A stretch of DNA of 64,000 bases from Streptomyces hyaluromycini (GCF_002217755.1 NZ_BCFL01000019.1:556712-620711), one strand, 5' to 3'; counted from the stretch's first letter, positions 7,798 through 16,827 are shown. Notes: generated by a model not told the origin, from the letters alone. Translations and numbers: made by a program.

Positions 7798-8541
7798 TCA
7801 GCCGGTCTGGGTGGCAGTGCCGCTGGTGATCACGCCGTCCTGGACGGTGTAGGTGGCGTCGTACGAGTGCGTCGTGCCGTCCGTCTGCAGGGCCTCGATG
7901 GTCAGCCGCACCTTGGTGCCGGTCACGGAGACGATGGCGATGGTGTCCTGCTCGGTGGTCGAGTAACCCGAGACGAAGCTGTCGTAGCTGGAGTCGAGGT
8001 TCTTGCCGCCGAGGGCCCAGGCGGTCTGGTAGTCGCGGGCGTCGAGCGCCGCGAAGTAGGCGGTGACGACTCCGCCCGGTCCACCGCTCGGGCTCGCGCC
8101 CGGAGTACCGGCGGCGGTCTCCGACGGGTAGCCGAACCCGTCGGTCGTGGTCGTGGTCGCGTCGGGGGTGCCGTAGGCGTCCGTCGGTGTACTGGTGTCG
8201 CCGTACGGCCACGCGGACGCCGTCGTCGGATCCGCGTAGGTCGGCTGGCCGCCCGTGCCGCCGCCGTCCGAACCCGAGGTGCCCGAGCCGTACAGGCCGG
8301 AGCCGGAGCCGGACGCCCCGAATTCGCCGGATGATCCGGATGATCCGGAGCCGCCGGCCAGGCTGCCGATCAGGGTCAGGATCAGGGCGAGCAGCAGGGG
8401 TGTGGCGATGACCACGAGCCCCCAGGTGCGGGCGGGGCCGCCCGGCGGTATCAGCCCCGGGGCGCTGTAGGAGGGCGGTGCACGGTGGGTGGACGGCGGG
8501 TCGGGACGCTCGGCGGGCGGCGTCAGCCCTGGGTCGGTCAT
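7798..8541 (-). CDS. Single-pass membrane protein with long Gly/Ser/Thr linker
   Basis: A 247-residue protein. A Pro-rich cytoplasmic stretch (1-38) is followed by one transmembrane helix at about 40-62 and a flexible linker rich in Gly, Ser, Thr and Asp (63-150). A compact C-terminal domain of about 90 residues (158-247) begins VVTAYFAALDARDYQTAWAL, like NTF2/SnoaL-type or DUF4878-like folds used as extracytoplasmic domains. It is the first gene of the operon with the multi-helix membrane protein (57-bp gap) and the TIR protein. Topology suggests an extracellular sensor or anchor domain. Whether it belongs functionally to the TIR locus is inferred only from operon position. Confidence 0.6.
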   Translation of the reverse strand: MTDPGLTPPAERPDPPSTHRAPPSYSAPGLIPPGGPARTWGLVVIATPLLLALILTLIGSLAGGSGSSGSSGEFGASGSGSGLYGSGTSGSDGGGTGGQPTYADPTTASAWPYGDTSTPTDAYGTPDATTTTTDGFGYPSETAAGTPGASPSGGPGGVVTAYFAALDARDYQTAWALGGKNLDSSYDSFVSGYSTTEQDTIAIVSVTGTKVRLTIEALQTDGTTHSYDATYTVQDGVITSGTATQTG

Positions 8542-8998
8542 GGGGTTCTCCAGCGGTCACGGCAGTGCACCGCGCTCCGCTCCGGCCGGCCCGGCAGCGG
8601 GCCCGCACGGTGACGGACCCGCCCTGGGTCGACCGTGAACAGCGGTGCGCGACAAGGCGGTTGACGCCTCCGATGCGACCAGCGCGACCGCTTCCGTGGC
8701 CAGAACCGGGCTGCTTCCGATCCGCTTCCGGCCCGCTGTGAACCCCTTCGGGCCGCCCGCCCCACCGCCCACGCCCCAGACGTGAACCAACTACCCGTCC
8801 GCCGCCGCGCCGGCACCGGATCCGGCCACCGACTCCCGGGGACGCCATCCGCTTGCCGTCCGGGTAGCGGAGTCCACCGGCCCCTTCCTCGGCCGCGCGC
8901 CGCGGAGCCCTGCCGCCGCCGGTCGATAACTCCGTTGCCGGAACAGGTGAGTTGATGTCTAGTGACCTCGCACATCAGCATCCGGAGAGGAGAAGAGA
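8542..8998. other. Intergenic region between divergent genes
   Basis: About 450 bp separate the start of the TIR operon from the divergent secreted-protein gene. I see no ORF with a credible ribosome site. Promoters for both directions must lie here, but no clear -35/-10 pair stands out. Confidence 0.4.
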
Positions 8999-10651
8999 GT
9001 GATCGGACTCAGACGCCTGGCGGCGTCGATGACCGCCGCCGGAGTCGCGTGCCTGCTGGGCGCGGTCCCCGCGGCCGCGGCGCCCGCAGGGGCAGAGCAC
9101 CACGTGGCGGCCCCGGGCACCGCGTCGGCGATGGGCGTTTCGGCACTGTCGTTCAGCGCCAAGTCGGTCGATGCCACCTCGGGGTCGGCCACCATCGATC
9201 TCAACTGGACGATGACCTCGTCCAACCCGAACGCCTCCGGCTTCGGCGGCGACATCCACCTGCGCCGGATCAATCCGAAGACCGGCGCCTACATCGGCAC
9301 CGAACTCGCCGTCGATTTCGACTCCCAGGGTTCGCCGTCCGGCGGCGTCACCATCGGGTCCGGGGCCACTCCCGCCTCGACCACCTACACATGGACCGTC
9401 GCCGTCCCGCAGTACGGAGCCACGACGAAGACGACCTGGGCGGTCTCGGAGATCCGGGGTGCCGACGGCGCCGACGACTCGATCGACTGGACCGCGCCCG
9501 AACTGTCCGCGTTCCCGCGCACCTTCACCGCCAAGACCACGGCGGACCAGGGCTCCCCGAGCCTCGACCGGATCGCCCTGGCGCAAGGTTCGCAGGCCAC
9601 CGTCTACGAAGCCCCCGGCCAGGGGGCCACGCTGCGGTACCAGCTGGACAGCCAGGAGACCAGGTCCGGCGTGTACGGCGGAACGGTCGTGGCCACCGGT
9701 CCGGACGGCCGAACCGCCCGTGGATCGTTCGCCATCGGCTGGGACTGGAGCGAGGGCTACCAGGGCTGCGGCTACCTCGACTGGATGCAACGGCAGGTGC
9801 TCGACTGCGCCGTGACCGTGCCGCTGCCGGCCGGCCTGCCGGAGGGCGACTGGAAGGTCACCGAGGTCGACCTGACCAGCAACGCCGGAGTCACCCATGC
9901 CTACACCGGGCTGTCCGAGGCCGCGGTGCACGTGACCTCCGACAGCGTGCTGTCGGCGACCGGCTTCGCGTTCACCCCGAGCCAGATCGACAGCTGGCAC
10001 TCGCCCGTCCCGACCGCACAGCTCTCGCTGCGGCCCACCGGCGCCGTGGGCGGGATCAGCTCCGTTCAGCTGACGAGCTGGGGGAACAACGCCAACGAGT
10101 GCACCCAGCTGTCCACCACCCCGACCGTGCAGGACGACGGCACGATCACCGTGCCGGTGCGCGGGCTGCCGCGCCAGTTCAGCTGCCGGCTCACCGGTGT
10201 GATCATCACCGACGGTCACGGCGACCAGGCCGTCTACGGTTCGTCGCTGGGCGCCCCGGACATCGACGCCACGCTCACCAACATCCCCGACACCGTGCTG
10301 CCCACGGTGGACACGGTCACCGTCGCCCCGGACACGATCGCGGCCGGCGACACCCAGACATGGATCAAGCTGACGATCGACGTGTCCGCCTCCACCGCCG
10401 GGGTGAACGGCCTCGACCTGTACCTGGTCGACGCCTCCGGACATGCCGCCTCGATCCAGTCCGGCGGTGTGCCCACCACCTTCTCGGGCCCGATCGACGA
10501 GTACTTCACGCTGCCGCAGGGCACCGCACCCGGCCAGTACACCATCGGTTTCCGGCTCCAGGACCAGGGCTACAAGACCGTGAGCTACGGCCTGCCCGGC
10601 ACCGGCAGCCAGCCGACACCCGGCGGACCGGCCACCCTCACGGTCACCTGA
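8999..10651 (+). CDS. Large secreted beta-rich protein
   Basis: A 550-residue protein with a Sec signal peptide (residues 1-28, ending AVPAAAA). The start is GTG at 8999, with AGGAG upstream. The mature part is Thr/Ser/Gly-rich and looks like several Ig-like or fibronectin-like beta-sandwich repeats. It has few cysteines (for example in YQGCGYLDWM, VLDCAV, NECTQL and FSCRL). There is no sortase motif, no lipobox and no catalytic motif. It is probably an exported structural or binding protein. A strong terminator follows at once, so it is monocistronic. Function unknown. Confidence 0.65.
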   Translation: MIGLRRLAASMTAAGVACLLGAVPAAAAPAGAEHHVAAPGTASAMGVSALSFSAKSVDATSGSATIDLNWTMTSSNPNASGFGGDIHLRRINPKTGAYIGTELAVDFDSQGSPSGGVTIGSGATPASTTYTWTVAVPQYGATTKTTWAVSEIRGADGADDSIDWTAPELSAFPRTFTAKTTADQGSPSLDRIALAQGSQATVYEAPGQGATLRYQLDSQETRSGVYGGTVVATGPDGRTARGSFAIGWDWSEGYQGCGYLDWMQRQVLDCAVTVPLPAGLPEGDWKVTEVDLTSNAGVTHAYTGLSEAAVHVTSDSVLSATGFAFTPSQIDSWHSPVPTAQLSLRPTGAVGGISSVQLTSWGNNANECTQLSTTPTVQDDGTITVPVRGLPRQFSCRLTGVIITDGHGDQAVYGSSLGAPDIDATLTNIPDTVLPTVDTVTVAPDTIAAGDTQTWIKLTIDVSASTAGVNGLDLYLVDASGHAASIQSGGVPTTFSGPIDEYFTLPQGTAPGQYTIGFRLQDQGYKTVSYGLPGTGSQPTPGGPATLTVT

Positions 10652-10673
10652 CCCCAAGCCCACACACGACTGA

Positions 10674-10710
10674 GGGCCGGCCCGGGAGAAAGCCCCTCCC
10701 GAGCCGGCCC
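10674..10710 (+). terminator. Rho-independent-type terminator
   Basis: The stem GGGCCGGCCCGGGAG pairs, with a small internal loop, to CTCCCGAGCCGGCCC, followed by TTCG. It lies about 20 bp after the stop of the secreted-protein gene. Confidence 0.75.
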
Positions 10711-10899
10711 TTCGCTCCGCGCCCCGGCAGGACTCGAACGAGTCCGATCAGGCCTTGGGCGAGGCCGCTGCACGCCTGGCGGATTCGGGGCGGGCCGGCC
10801 GGGTGCGCGGGCAGGGCGAGGCAGGTCGCCTGAAGCTTGCGATCCCATGGCGCCAGGAGCACTGTGGATACTGCCTGGGACAAGAGATCAGAGACCACC

Positions 10900-13284
10900 A
10901 TGCACACCTGGGGCAGGCGGAACACTCGCCGATTCACCGGTGCTCGCCTGGACGTGTCCGCCGCGACAGGCGTGTTGGACCGGGACGGCTGCGTCACCCA
11001 CTGGAGCAGTGGTGCGCAGGAACTGCTCGGATACGCCCCTGTCGAAATCATCGGCAGGCCGGTGGACGACCTGCTGACGGCCGAGGGAACGCTGCGGCAC
11101 CGCGACGGCCTCCCGCTGCACGCGCGGGTGCACCTGTGCCCGCTGCAGGACACCGATCGGGACGGCGGCTTCCTGCTCCTGCTGACGGCCGTGCCCGAGG
11201 CCGCGACAGACACACCCCGGGATTCCCTGCTCCCGCAGTGGATATTCGAACAGCAGCCGCTTGCCGTTGCCATCTGCGACCTCGACGCGCGCCTGCTGCG
11301 CGGGAACGAGCCGATGCTCGGAGTGGGGGGCTTTTCCGAGGAGGAGGCCCGCGGTCGGCGCCTGACCGAGATCCTCCAGGGCAACGCCATCGAGGAGGTG
11401 GAGCGGCGGGTACTGCGAGTGGCCCGGACCGGGAAAGCGGAAGCGGCGGAGCCCATCGTCAGGCTTCCCGGGGAATCCAAGGCTCATGCCTGGGCCATGG
11501 ACGTCTTCCCGCTCAAGGACGCGGACGGCTCGGTGCGTGCGGTGGGCGTTACGGCATCCGACTACTCCCAGCAGTACGACTCCAGGGAGCGCATCGCCTT
11601 GATCAGCGAGGCCAGGACCCGCGTGGGTACGAGCCTGGACATCGTGGGAACCGCACGAGAATTCGCCGAACTCGCTGTCCCCCGCTTCGCCGACTTCGTC
11701 AGCGTGGATCTTCTGGAGCCTGTCTTCCAGGGGGAGCTGCCCGCGCCCGTCCTTCCTCGGGGTGTCACCGCCCTGCGCAGGGCGGCACACCGGTGGGCCG
11801 CCGGGCACGTGCCCGCCCTCGATGCGGTGATCAGCGCTACGGAAGTGCACCCTCATCCGTGGTCGTCGCCGGTCGCCCGGTGTCTGGCCGAGAGCCGGGC
11901 CGTTCGCCACAGCACCGAGGACCCCGAGGTCGTCCGCTGGCTGGCCGAGGATCCCGTTCAGGCGTCCCTCGCGGAGTCGTTCGGCCCCCACTCGCTCATC
12001 GCTGTGCCGATCCGTGCTCAGGGCGTTTCCCTCGGGGTGGTCCTGTTCGTCAGGTACGCGGCCTCGCACGAGGAAGCCTTCGGCCCGGACTGCACGGCGA
12101 TCAGCGAGGACCTCGTCGACCGGCTCGCGATCTGTCTGGACAACGCTCGCCGGTTCACGCGGGAGCGCGGCATCGCGCTCGCACTGCAGCGGGCCCTGCT
12201 GCCCCGGGAATCGGCCGTGCACCCCGCTGTGGAGACGGCCGCCCGTTACCTGCCCGCGGGCGGCGGCGCCCAGGTGGGCGGTGACTGGTTCGACGTGGTT
12301 CCCCTGCCCGGGGCACGGGTCGGCCTGGTGGTCGGCGACGTCGTGGGACACGGCATCAACGCCTCCGCGACCATGGGACGCCTGCGTACCGCCGTGCGCA
12401 CCCTTGCCGACATCGACCTGCCGCCCGAGGAACTCCTCACCCACCTCGACGACATCATCACCCACACCGCGGGTGAGCAAGGCGGCGAGCCCACCGGTGA
12501 GATCCCCGGCGACATCGGTGCCACCTGCCTGTACGCCGTCTACGACCCGGTCTCCGGCACCTGTTCCCTGGCCCGGGCCGGCCACCCCGCCCCGGTACTG
12601 ATCCGCCCGGACGGCACCAGCAGTGTCATCGACATGCCCTGTGGCCCCCCGCTGGGACTCGGCAGTCTGCCGTTCGAAGCGGCGGACGTCATCGTGCCTG
12701 AAGGGGGCCTGCTGGCACTGTTCACCAACGGTCTCCTCAGCACCCGGGATCGCGACATCGACGAAGGGTTCTCCGACCTGCGCCGTGCCCTCGCCCTCCC
12801 GGCCGCCTCGCTCGACGCCCTGTGCGACACCGTCCTGGACACCCTGTGCCCCGAACCGCACGCCGACGATGTCACCCTGCTCCTTGCCCGCCCCCGCGTG
12901 TTCGACGAGGACCGCCTCGCCAGCTGGGACCTGCCCGGCAATCCCGCGGTCGTCGCCGACGCTCGCCGGCTCGCAGCGGAACAGCTCGCCCTGTGGGGAC
13001 TTGCGGAGGCCGCGTTCGTCACGCAACTGGTGGTGAGCGAGCTGGTCACCAACGCGATGCGGCACGCCGGAGGGCCGATCCGGCTGCGGCTCATCAAGGG
13101 CGAGACGCTGATCTGCGAGGTCAGCGACGGAAGCAGCGTCAGTCCTCACCTGCGCCGGGCCCGAGTATTCGACGAGGGCGGCCGCGGCCTGTTCATGGTC
13201 GCCCAGATCACTCAGCGCTGGGGCACCCGCTACACCCGCACCGGCAAGACCATCTGGGGCGAGCAGGTGCTGCACATGCCGTAG
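10900..13284 (+). CDS. PAS-GAF-SpoIIE phosphatase-HATPase regulator
   Basis: A 794-residue soluble multidomain protein. Two PAS-like domains (about 20-95 and 110-225) lead to a GAF domain (about 240-405), a SpoIIE/RsbU-type PP2C phosphatase (about 420-640, with metal-binding GGDWFDVV and VGDVVGHG) and a C-terminal RsbW-like HATPase (about 655-790, N-box SELVTNAMRHAG). Such proteins dephosphorylate anti-anti-sigma factors and can phosphorylate them through the kinase domain, linking sensory input to a sigma factor. This combination is abundant in Streptomyces. The start at 10900 is taken because the upstream part of the frame lacks PAS character, though its ribosome site is weak. It may be cargo of the oldest integrated element or flanking chromosome. 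Confidence 0.85.
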   Translation: MHTWGRRNTRRFTGARLDVSAATGVLDRDGCVTHWSSGAQELLGYAPVEIIGRPVDDLLTAEGTLRHRDGLPLHARVHLCPLQDTDRDGGFLLLLTAVPEAATDTPRDSLLPQWIFEQQPLAVAICDLDARLLRGNEPMLGVGGFSEEEARGRRLTEILQGNAIEEVERRVLRVARTGKAEAAEPIVRLPGESKAHAWAMDVFPLKDADGSVRAVGVTASDYSQQYDSRERIALISEARTRVGTSLDIVGTAREFAELAVPRFADFVSVDLLEPVFQGELPAPVLPRGVTALRRAAHRWAAGHVPALDAVISATEVHPHPWSSPVARCLAESRAVRHSTEDPEVVRWLAEDPVQASLAESFGPHSLIAVPIRAQGVSLGVVLFVRYAASHEEAFGPDCTAISEDLVDRLAICLDNARRFTRERGIALALQRALLPRESAVHPAVETAARYLPAGGGAQVGGDWFDVVPLPGARVGLVVGDVVGHGINASATMGRLRTAVRTLADIDLPPEELLTHLDDIITHTAGEQGGEPTGEIPGDIGATCLYAVYDPVSGTCSLARAGHPAPVLIRPDGTSSVIDMPCGPPLGLGSLPFEAADVIVPEGGLLALFTNGLLSTRDRDIDEGFSDLRRALALPAASLDALCDTVLDTLCPEPHADDVTLLLARPRVFDEDRLASWDLPGNPAVVADARRLAAEQLALWGLAEAAFVTQLVVSELVTNAMRHAGGPIRLRLIKGETLICEVSDGSSVSPHLRRARVFDEGGRGLFMVAQITQRWGTRYTRTGKTIWGEQVLHMP

Positions 13285-13379
13285 GTACCGGCAATCCGGC
13301 CGGGAAGGGCGGTCACGATCGGCGGCGACCTCTGCCTGGCAGGTCTGAGGATGATCTCCAAGCGGCTGCCCTGATCACC

Positions 13380-13500
13380 CCTCCCGTGCGGGCCTTCACT
13401 CACCTCGACCTGCCCCCCGACCAGCTCCTGCACCATCTCGACGACACACCCCAGGAAGTCGACAGCCCCCTCAAGGCCACCTGCCTGTACGGGATCTGTG
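13380..13500 (+). pseudogene. Fragment of a second SpoIIE-type phosphatase
   Basis: The translated stretch (PPVRAFTHLDLPPDQLLHHLDD and later KATCLYGI) matches an internal part of the SpoIIE domain encoded just upstream (VRTLADIDLPPEELLTHLDD, GATCLYAVY). Everything else of that gene is gone. It is a leftover of a paralogue or of a duplication-deletion event. Confidence 0.55.
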
Positions 13501-13504
13501 GCTG

Positions 13505-14145
13505 CACAGCCTGCCGCTGCCGGCGCAAGGACGGCCGTTACGAGGCGCGCGTCTACGTCCCTCAAAGAGGCACACCGCGTGCTCCGCACCGCGCTCACGG
13601 CGGCTGTGCGGGAGGAACTGATCACCCGGAACGTTGCAACGCCGGTGGAGCCACCGCGAGTCAGGCAACGGGAGGTCCGGCCCTGGACCCTGGAGGAGAC
13701 CTTGGCCTTCCTGGAAGCCGCACGTCGTGATCCGTTGTACGCGGCGTTCGTGCCGGCGGTGGCCATGGGCCTGCGACGCGGTGAGCTCGTGGGTCTGCGC
13801 TGGTCGGATGTGGACCTGGACAACCAGGTGTTGTATGTGCGTCAGCAGACGCAGCGTCGAAGGGGCGAGTTGTACGACGACGACCCCAAGAGCCGTCGCA
13901 GCCGCCTGGTTCCGATGCCCGCACGGTGCATTGCGCCGCTGCGCCGGCACCGCTTGCGGCAGCGCGAGAACTTCTCACGCACAGGCGTCGAGTGGTCGGA
14001 GAGTGGCTACGTCTTTGCCACGCGGAACGGTCGGCCGGTCGAGCCGCGCAACGTCTACCGCTCGTCCACGCGGGTTGCCGCTGATGCCGGGCTGTGTGTG
14101 GTCCGGCTGCACGATGCCAGGCACGGCACCGCCACGCTGCTGTGA
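13505..14145 (+). pseudogene. Tyrosine integrase, N-terminal and central part (disrupted)
   Basis: The first piece (RRKDGRYEARVYVP) matches the N-terminal arm-binding domain of the intact integrase at 49103. The reading then jumps, with an internal deletion, to KEAHRVLRTALTAAVREEL and runs through the catalytic arginine (MGLRRGELVGLRW) to the HxxR motif (RLHDARHGTATLL). It breaks off in a stop at 14143. The missing C-terminus, with the LGHSQ histidine and the tyrosine, lies 2.7 kb further on at 16869-17039. The identity with the intact integrase is high, so both elements used the same tRNA-Arg site. Confidence 0.85.
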
Positions 14146-14339
14146 ACCCACGTCCTGCTGGTCTCGAACCACTGGGTGCTAGGTCCGCCAGGGGCCAATC
14201 CAAAATGCCGCCTCTGACGTATTGGAAATAGGCCGCATCCTGGGAGTACGCACCTGGTCGGCTGGGTCCTGTGCAGCGGGATCTTGGATTCGGGACGTGC
14301 TCCGCGGCTGCAGACGACGGAAGGAAAGGCGTATCCATC

Positions 14340-14612
14340 ATGCGAGCACAACGCGCGAGGCGTCTCGTCGCGCCGTTCGCTGCCAGCATTCTGATGGCTG
14401 GCGGCGCTGCGATCAGCGCAGCCGGTACGGCCGAAGCAGCCCCTGCCGTGCACACCCAGGTGACCACCAACCGGTGCTTTGGCCACGATGACTGGCGCTG
14501 CTTCGACCACGGCGGGTTTCCGCTTCGACCCGGGTTTTGCTTCAACCACCCCGGGCTCTGCTTCGACCACCGCTTCGACAATGGAAGCATTGTGATCATC
14601 GTGTTCCGGTAG
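14340..14612 (+). CDS. Small secreted Cys/His-rich peptide
   Basis: A 90-residue protein with a signal peptide ending AGTAEAAPA (cleavage near residue 32). It starts at ATG 14340 after AAGGAAAGG. The mature part of about 58 residues has an unusual pattern of Cys-Phe-x-His units: RCFGHDD, RCFDHGG, FCFNHPG and LCFDHRF. Four cysteines alternating with histidines suggest a disulfide-linked or metal-binding exported peptide. A terminator follows directly. It sits in the DNA that interrupts the integrase pseudogene. I know no family for it. Confidence 0.6.
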   Translation: MRAQRARRLVAPFAASILMAGGAAISAAGTAEAAPAVHTQVTTNRCFGHDDWRCFDHGGFPLRPGFCFNHPGLCFDHRFDNGSIVIIVFR

Positions 14613-14631
14613 TGGTCACCGCAGGCACATA

Positions 14632-14658
14632 AGGGCGCGCCCGTCACGGGCGCGCCCT
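14632..14658 (+). terminator. Hairpin terminator
   Basis: AGGGCGCGCCCGT and ACGGGCGCGCCCT form a perfect 13-bp stem with a single unpaired base between the arms, 20 bp after the small secreted peptide gene. Confidence 0.7.
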
Positions 14659-14670
14659 GAGTCACGCCAT

Positions 14671-14731
14671 GAACGATCTTGAAAACCGTCGTAGCGCGAG
14701 CCACCGTGGGTTCAAGTCCCACACCCACCGC
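14671..14731 (+). repeat. 3' fragment of tRNA-Ser(UGA), probable old attachment site
   Basis: The stretch keeps an anticodon loop CTTGAAA (anticodon UGA) and a variable arm. It also has a perfect T arm (GTGGG TTCAAGT CCCAC) and the 3' acceptor ACCCACCG. The 5' half of the tRNA is absent and one anticodon-stem base pair is lost. This is what an attachment-site copy of a different tRNA-targeting element leaves behind, so the insert inside the split integrase carries its own integration history. Confidence 0.7.
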
Positions 14732-14895
14732 ATGATCGAACGGCCTCTGCCCCGGGCTTTCGTCGCTGGCAGCTTTGGGGCGTCTGTCACTCTAGGTCGC
14801 CGTTGTTCGGCCTGGGGACCTTGGACTGCCCAGGGTCCGACCAGAGCTGACCACGCGGACTGGTCGACGACGGACCCTTACGATGCGGGCCGCAT

Positions 14896-14993
14896 GAACC
14901 TCGGCCGACGACAGTCAGGCATGACGGCGGGTGCGCCGACCGATCAGGCGCGCATACGTCTCGCTGCACCCCTACCCGCCTCAACCGCGGTGT
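14896..14993. repeat. Dispersed ~100-bp repeat, copy A
   Basis: Clearly homologous to stretches at 36889-36990 and 39648-39752. Shared landmarks are CCGACGACAGTCAG, then CGCGC, then GCCTCGCTG or GTCTCGCTG and a run of ACCCC. No ORF is conserved across all three copies. The role is unknown; it may be a structured RNA or a mobile-element end. Confidence 0.5.
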
Positions 14994-15130
14994 AGTGCCG
15001 TCGATGGGAGCAAGTCGCGGGCGTGTCCACCGGCGTTGCACGTGGCGGGACACGATCCCTTGCTGCTCGGCAACAGTGGCTCCAGCACTGCCCACTGCCT
15101 GTCCGTCAGATTTCCGCGCCACAAAGTGCC
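14990..15130 (-). pseudogene. Transposase N-terminal scrap (IS5-like)
   Basis: On the minus strand the translation GNLTDRQWAVLEPLLPSSKG matches the typical N-terminal opening of IS5-type transposases (LTDxQWxxxEPLLP). Nothing downstream continues as a transposase and no inverted repeats are visible, so it is a remnant. Confidence 0.5.
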
Positions 15131-15330
15131 GCCCCGGTTTGCCGCTGCGCTGACGGATCTCGTCTGTCCGAAGCCGGCACGTGAGACGGAGGCCAAGGCG
15201 TTAGGCGCCTTGGCCGTGGTTGCGAGCGTGTCGAGACGATTCATTGTGGTCGCCCTTGCTACCGTCCACTTCGCCTGAATAATCCTAAAAACCCGATTCG
15301 CGTCTGCTTATGGTCGAGAGGACACGGACC

Positions 15331-16827
15331 ATGAACGACTTCTCCCGTCGCGGCCTGCTCAAGGCGACGGCGGCCGCCGGTGCCGGCGCTGTCGCAGTCC
15401 CGGGCATTACGGCCGTGGAGGCCCCCGGCGCGAGCGCCGCGAGCAAAGGGCCCGGGCACGGGAAATGCCCGCCGGCGGAACTGACCGGCCGCATCGTGCG
15501 CCCCGAAGACGCCGGGTACACGGATGCGCGCCTCGGCTGGGACCAGCTCTTCTCCCACTATCCGCTGGTCATCGTCTTCGCCCAGAACACCCAGGACGTG
15601 GTCAACGCCCTGACGTGGGCGCGGCAGAACGACGTCGCGGTGCGGGTGCGCAGCGGCCGCCACGCCCTTGAGGGCTGGTCGAACGTGGACAACGGCGTCG
15701 TGATCGACATCAGCGAGCTGAAGTCGGTCGACATCGACGCCCACTCGCGTGTCGCGACGGTCGGCGCCGGGCTCAACCAGCTGGAAGCGGTGACCACGCT
15801 CGCGAAGCAGGACCTCGCGGTGACCACCGGAACGGAGGGCAGCGTAGGTCTGTCCGGTGCGACGCTCGGCGGTGGATTCGGCTTCCTGACCCGCTGGCTC
15901 GGCATGGCCTGCGACAGCCTTGTGGGAGCTGAGATTGTCATCCCGTCGGGTGACGAGTGCGCCAAGGCGATCAAGGCGGATCTGAGCAACAACTCGGACC
16001 TGCTCTGGGCGCTCCGCGGGGCGGGAAACGGCAACTTCGGGATCGTCACGTCACTGACCTACAAAGTGGCTCCGTTGAAGAGCGTCACTTATCTCCAGGC
16101 GACGTGGAAGGGTATCAAGGACCTCCACGCCATCTTCGACGCATATCAGCGTACGGCGCCGACCACCGACGCCCGCCTCGGAACCCAGCTCGAGATCCAC
16201 AGAAACCAGATCTTCCTGTTCGGGGTTCTCCCCGAGGGAACGCCGGACGAGGCGAAGGAGTTGCTGGCCCCGATCCTGTCGATCGACAGCCCCAAAGTCA
16301 CTACGCAGGTCGACAACTGGGGCGACGTATACGCGGGATTCCAGATTCCGACCAAGCTCGAACCGGCGAACTGGAAGTTCTTCTCGCAGTTCACCAGAAA
16401 GCCGTTCCCGAGCGAAGCGATCGACATCGTCACCTCGTTCATTCAGCACGCCCCTACGGATGACACCAACTTCTTCGTCCAGGCCTTCGGCGGGAACGTC
16501 AGAAGGAGCCCCCGCGGCGGCACCGCGTTCCCGCACCGCGACGCGCTCTTCTACTCCGAGCCCGGCGTCGGCTGGGGGACTCGTTCGAACCAACCAGGCG
16601 TCTGCGACCCGCTCACCTCGACGTGCCAGGCCTGGATCGCCGAGTTCAGCCAGGCGCTGCGGCCCTACGTGAACGGCGCCTACGTCAACGTGCCGAACAT
16701 CGCGCAGCAGGACTGGGAAACCGCCTACTGGAGAGACAACTTCGACCGGCTGCGCAAGATCAAGGCGAAGTACGACCCGCACAACGTATTCCAATACGAG
16801 CAGAGCGTCCCGCCCGCGGTCTGCTGA
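15331..16827 (+). CDS. Tat-exported FAD-linked oxidase (BBE-like)
   Basis: A 498-residue protein from the ATG at 15331 (GAGAGG upstream). The leader NDFSRRGLLKATAAAGAGA is a twin-arginine signal. An FAD-binding PCMH domain follows, with the VRSGRHALEGW motif whose histidine normally carries covalent FAD. The second (cysteine) attachment site of bicovalent members is not seen: the equivalent loop reads GLSGATLGGGFG. The C-terminus YWRDNFDRLRKIKAKYDPHN is the classic berberine-bridge-enzyme tail. Family members oxidise sugars, alkaloids or polyketides. The substrate here is unknown. The gene lies alone inside the insert that split the integrase and looks intact. Confidence 0.85.
   Translation: MNDFSRRGLLKATAAAGAGAVAVPGITAVEAPGASAASKGPGHGKCPPAELTGRIVRPEDAGYTDARLGWDQLFSHYPLVIVFAQNTQDVVNALTWARQNDVAVRVRSGRHALEGWSNVDNGVVIDISELKSVDIDAHSRVATVGAGLNQLEAVTTLAKQDLAVTTGTEGSVGLSGATLGGGFGFLTRWLGMACDSLVGAEIVIPSGDECAKAIKADLSNNSDLLWALRGAGNGNFGIVTSLTYKVAPLKSVTYLQATWKGIKDLHAIFDAYQRTAPTTDARLGTQLEIHRNQIFLFGVLPEGTPDEAKELLAPILSIDSPKVTTQVDNWGDVYAGFQIPTKLEPANWKFFSQFTRKPFPSEAIDIVTSFIQHAPTDDTNFFVQAFGGNVRRSPRGGTAFPHRDALFYSEPGVGWGTRSNQPGVCDPLTSTCQAWIAEFSQALRPYVNGAYVNVPNIAQQDWETAYWRDNFDRLRKIKAKYDPHNVFQYEQSVPPAVC

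Noticed and set aside
5432..8848. 1138-residue continuous minus-strand ORF containing the TIR domain
   Set aside because: Only its last 231 codons are coding-like. The upstream part is the shadow of the membrane-protein gene, and a good start with a ribosome site exists at 6127.
10721..10744. A further att copy (GCCCCGGCAGGACTCGAAC)
   Set aside because: About 18 bases resemble the tRNA T-arm region, but the match ends before the variable loop. Any tRNA T arm would look similar, so it is too weak to call, although it is where the left edge of the oldest element would be expected.
8962..10833. 623-residue plus-strand and 562-residue minus-strand ORFs over the secreted protein
   Set aside because: Shadow frames; only the frame starting at GTG 8999 has a signal peptide and ribosome site.
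15331..16827. Flavin oxidase as part of a biosynthetic cluster
   Set aside because: No other biosynthetic gene lies beside it; neighbours are mobile-DNA debris.
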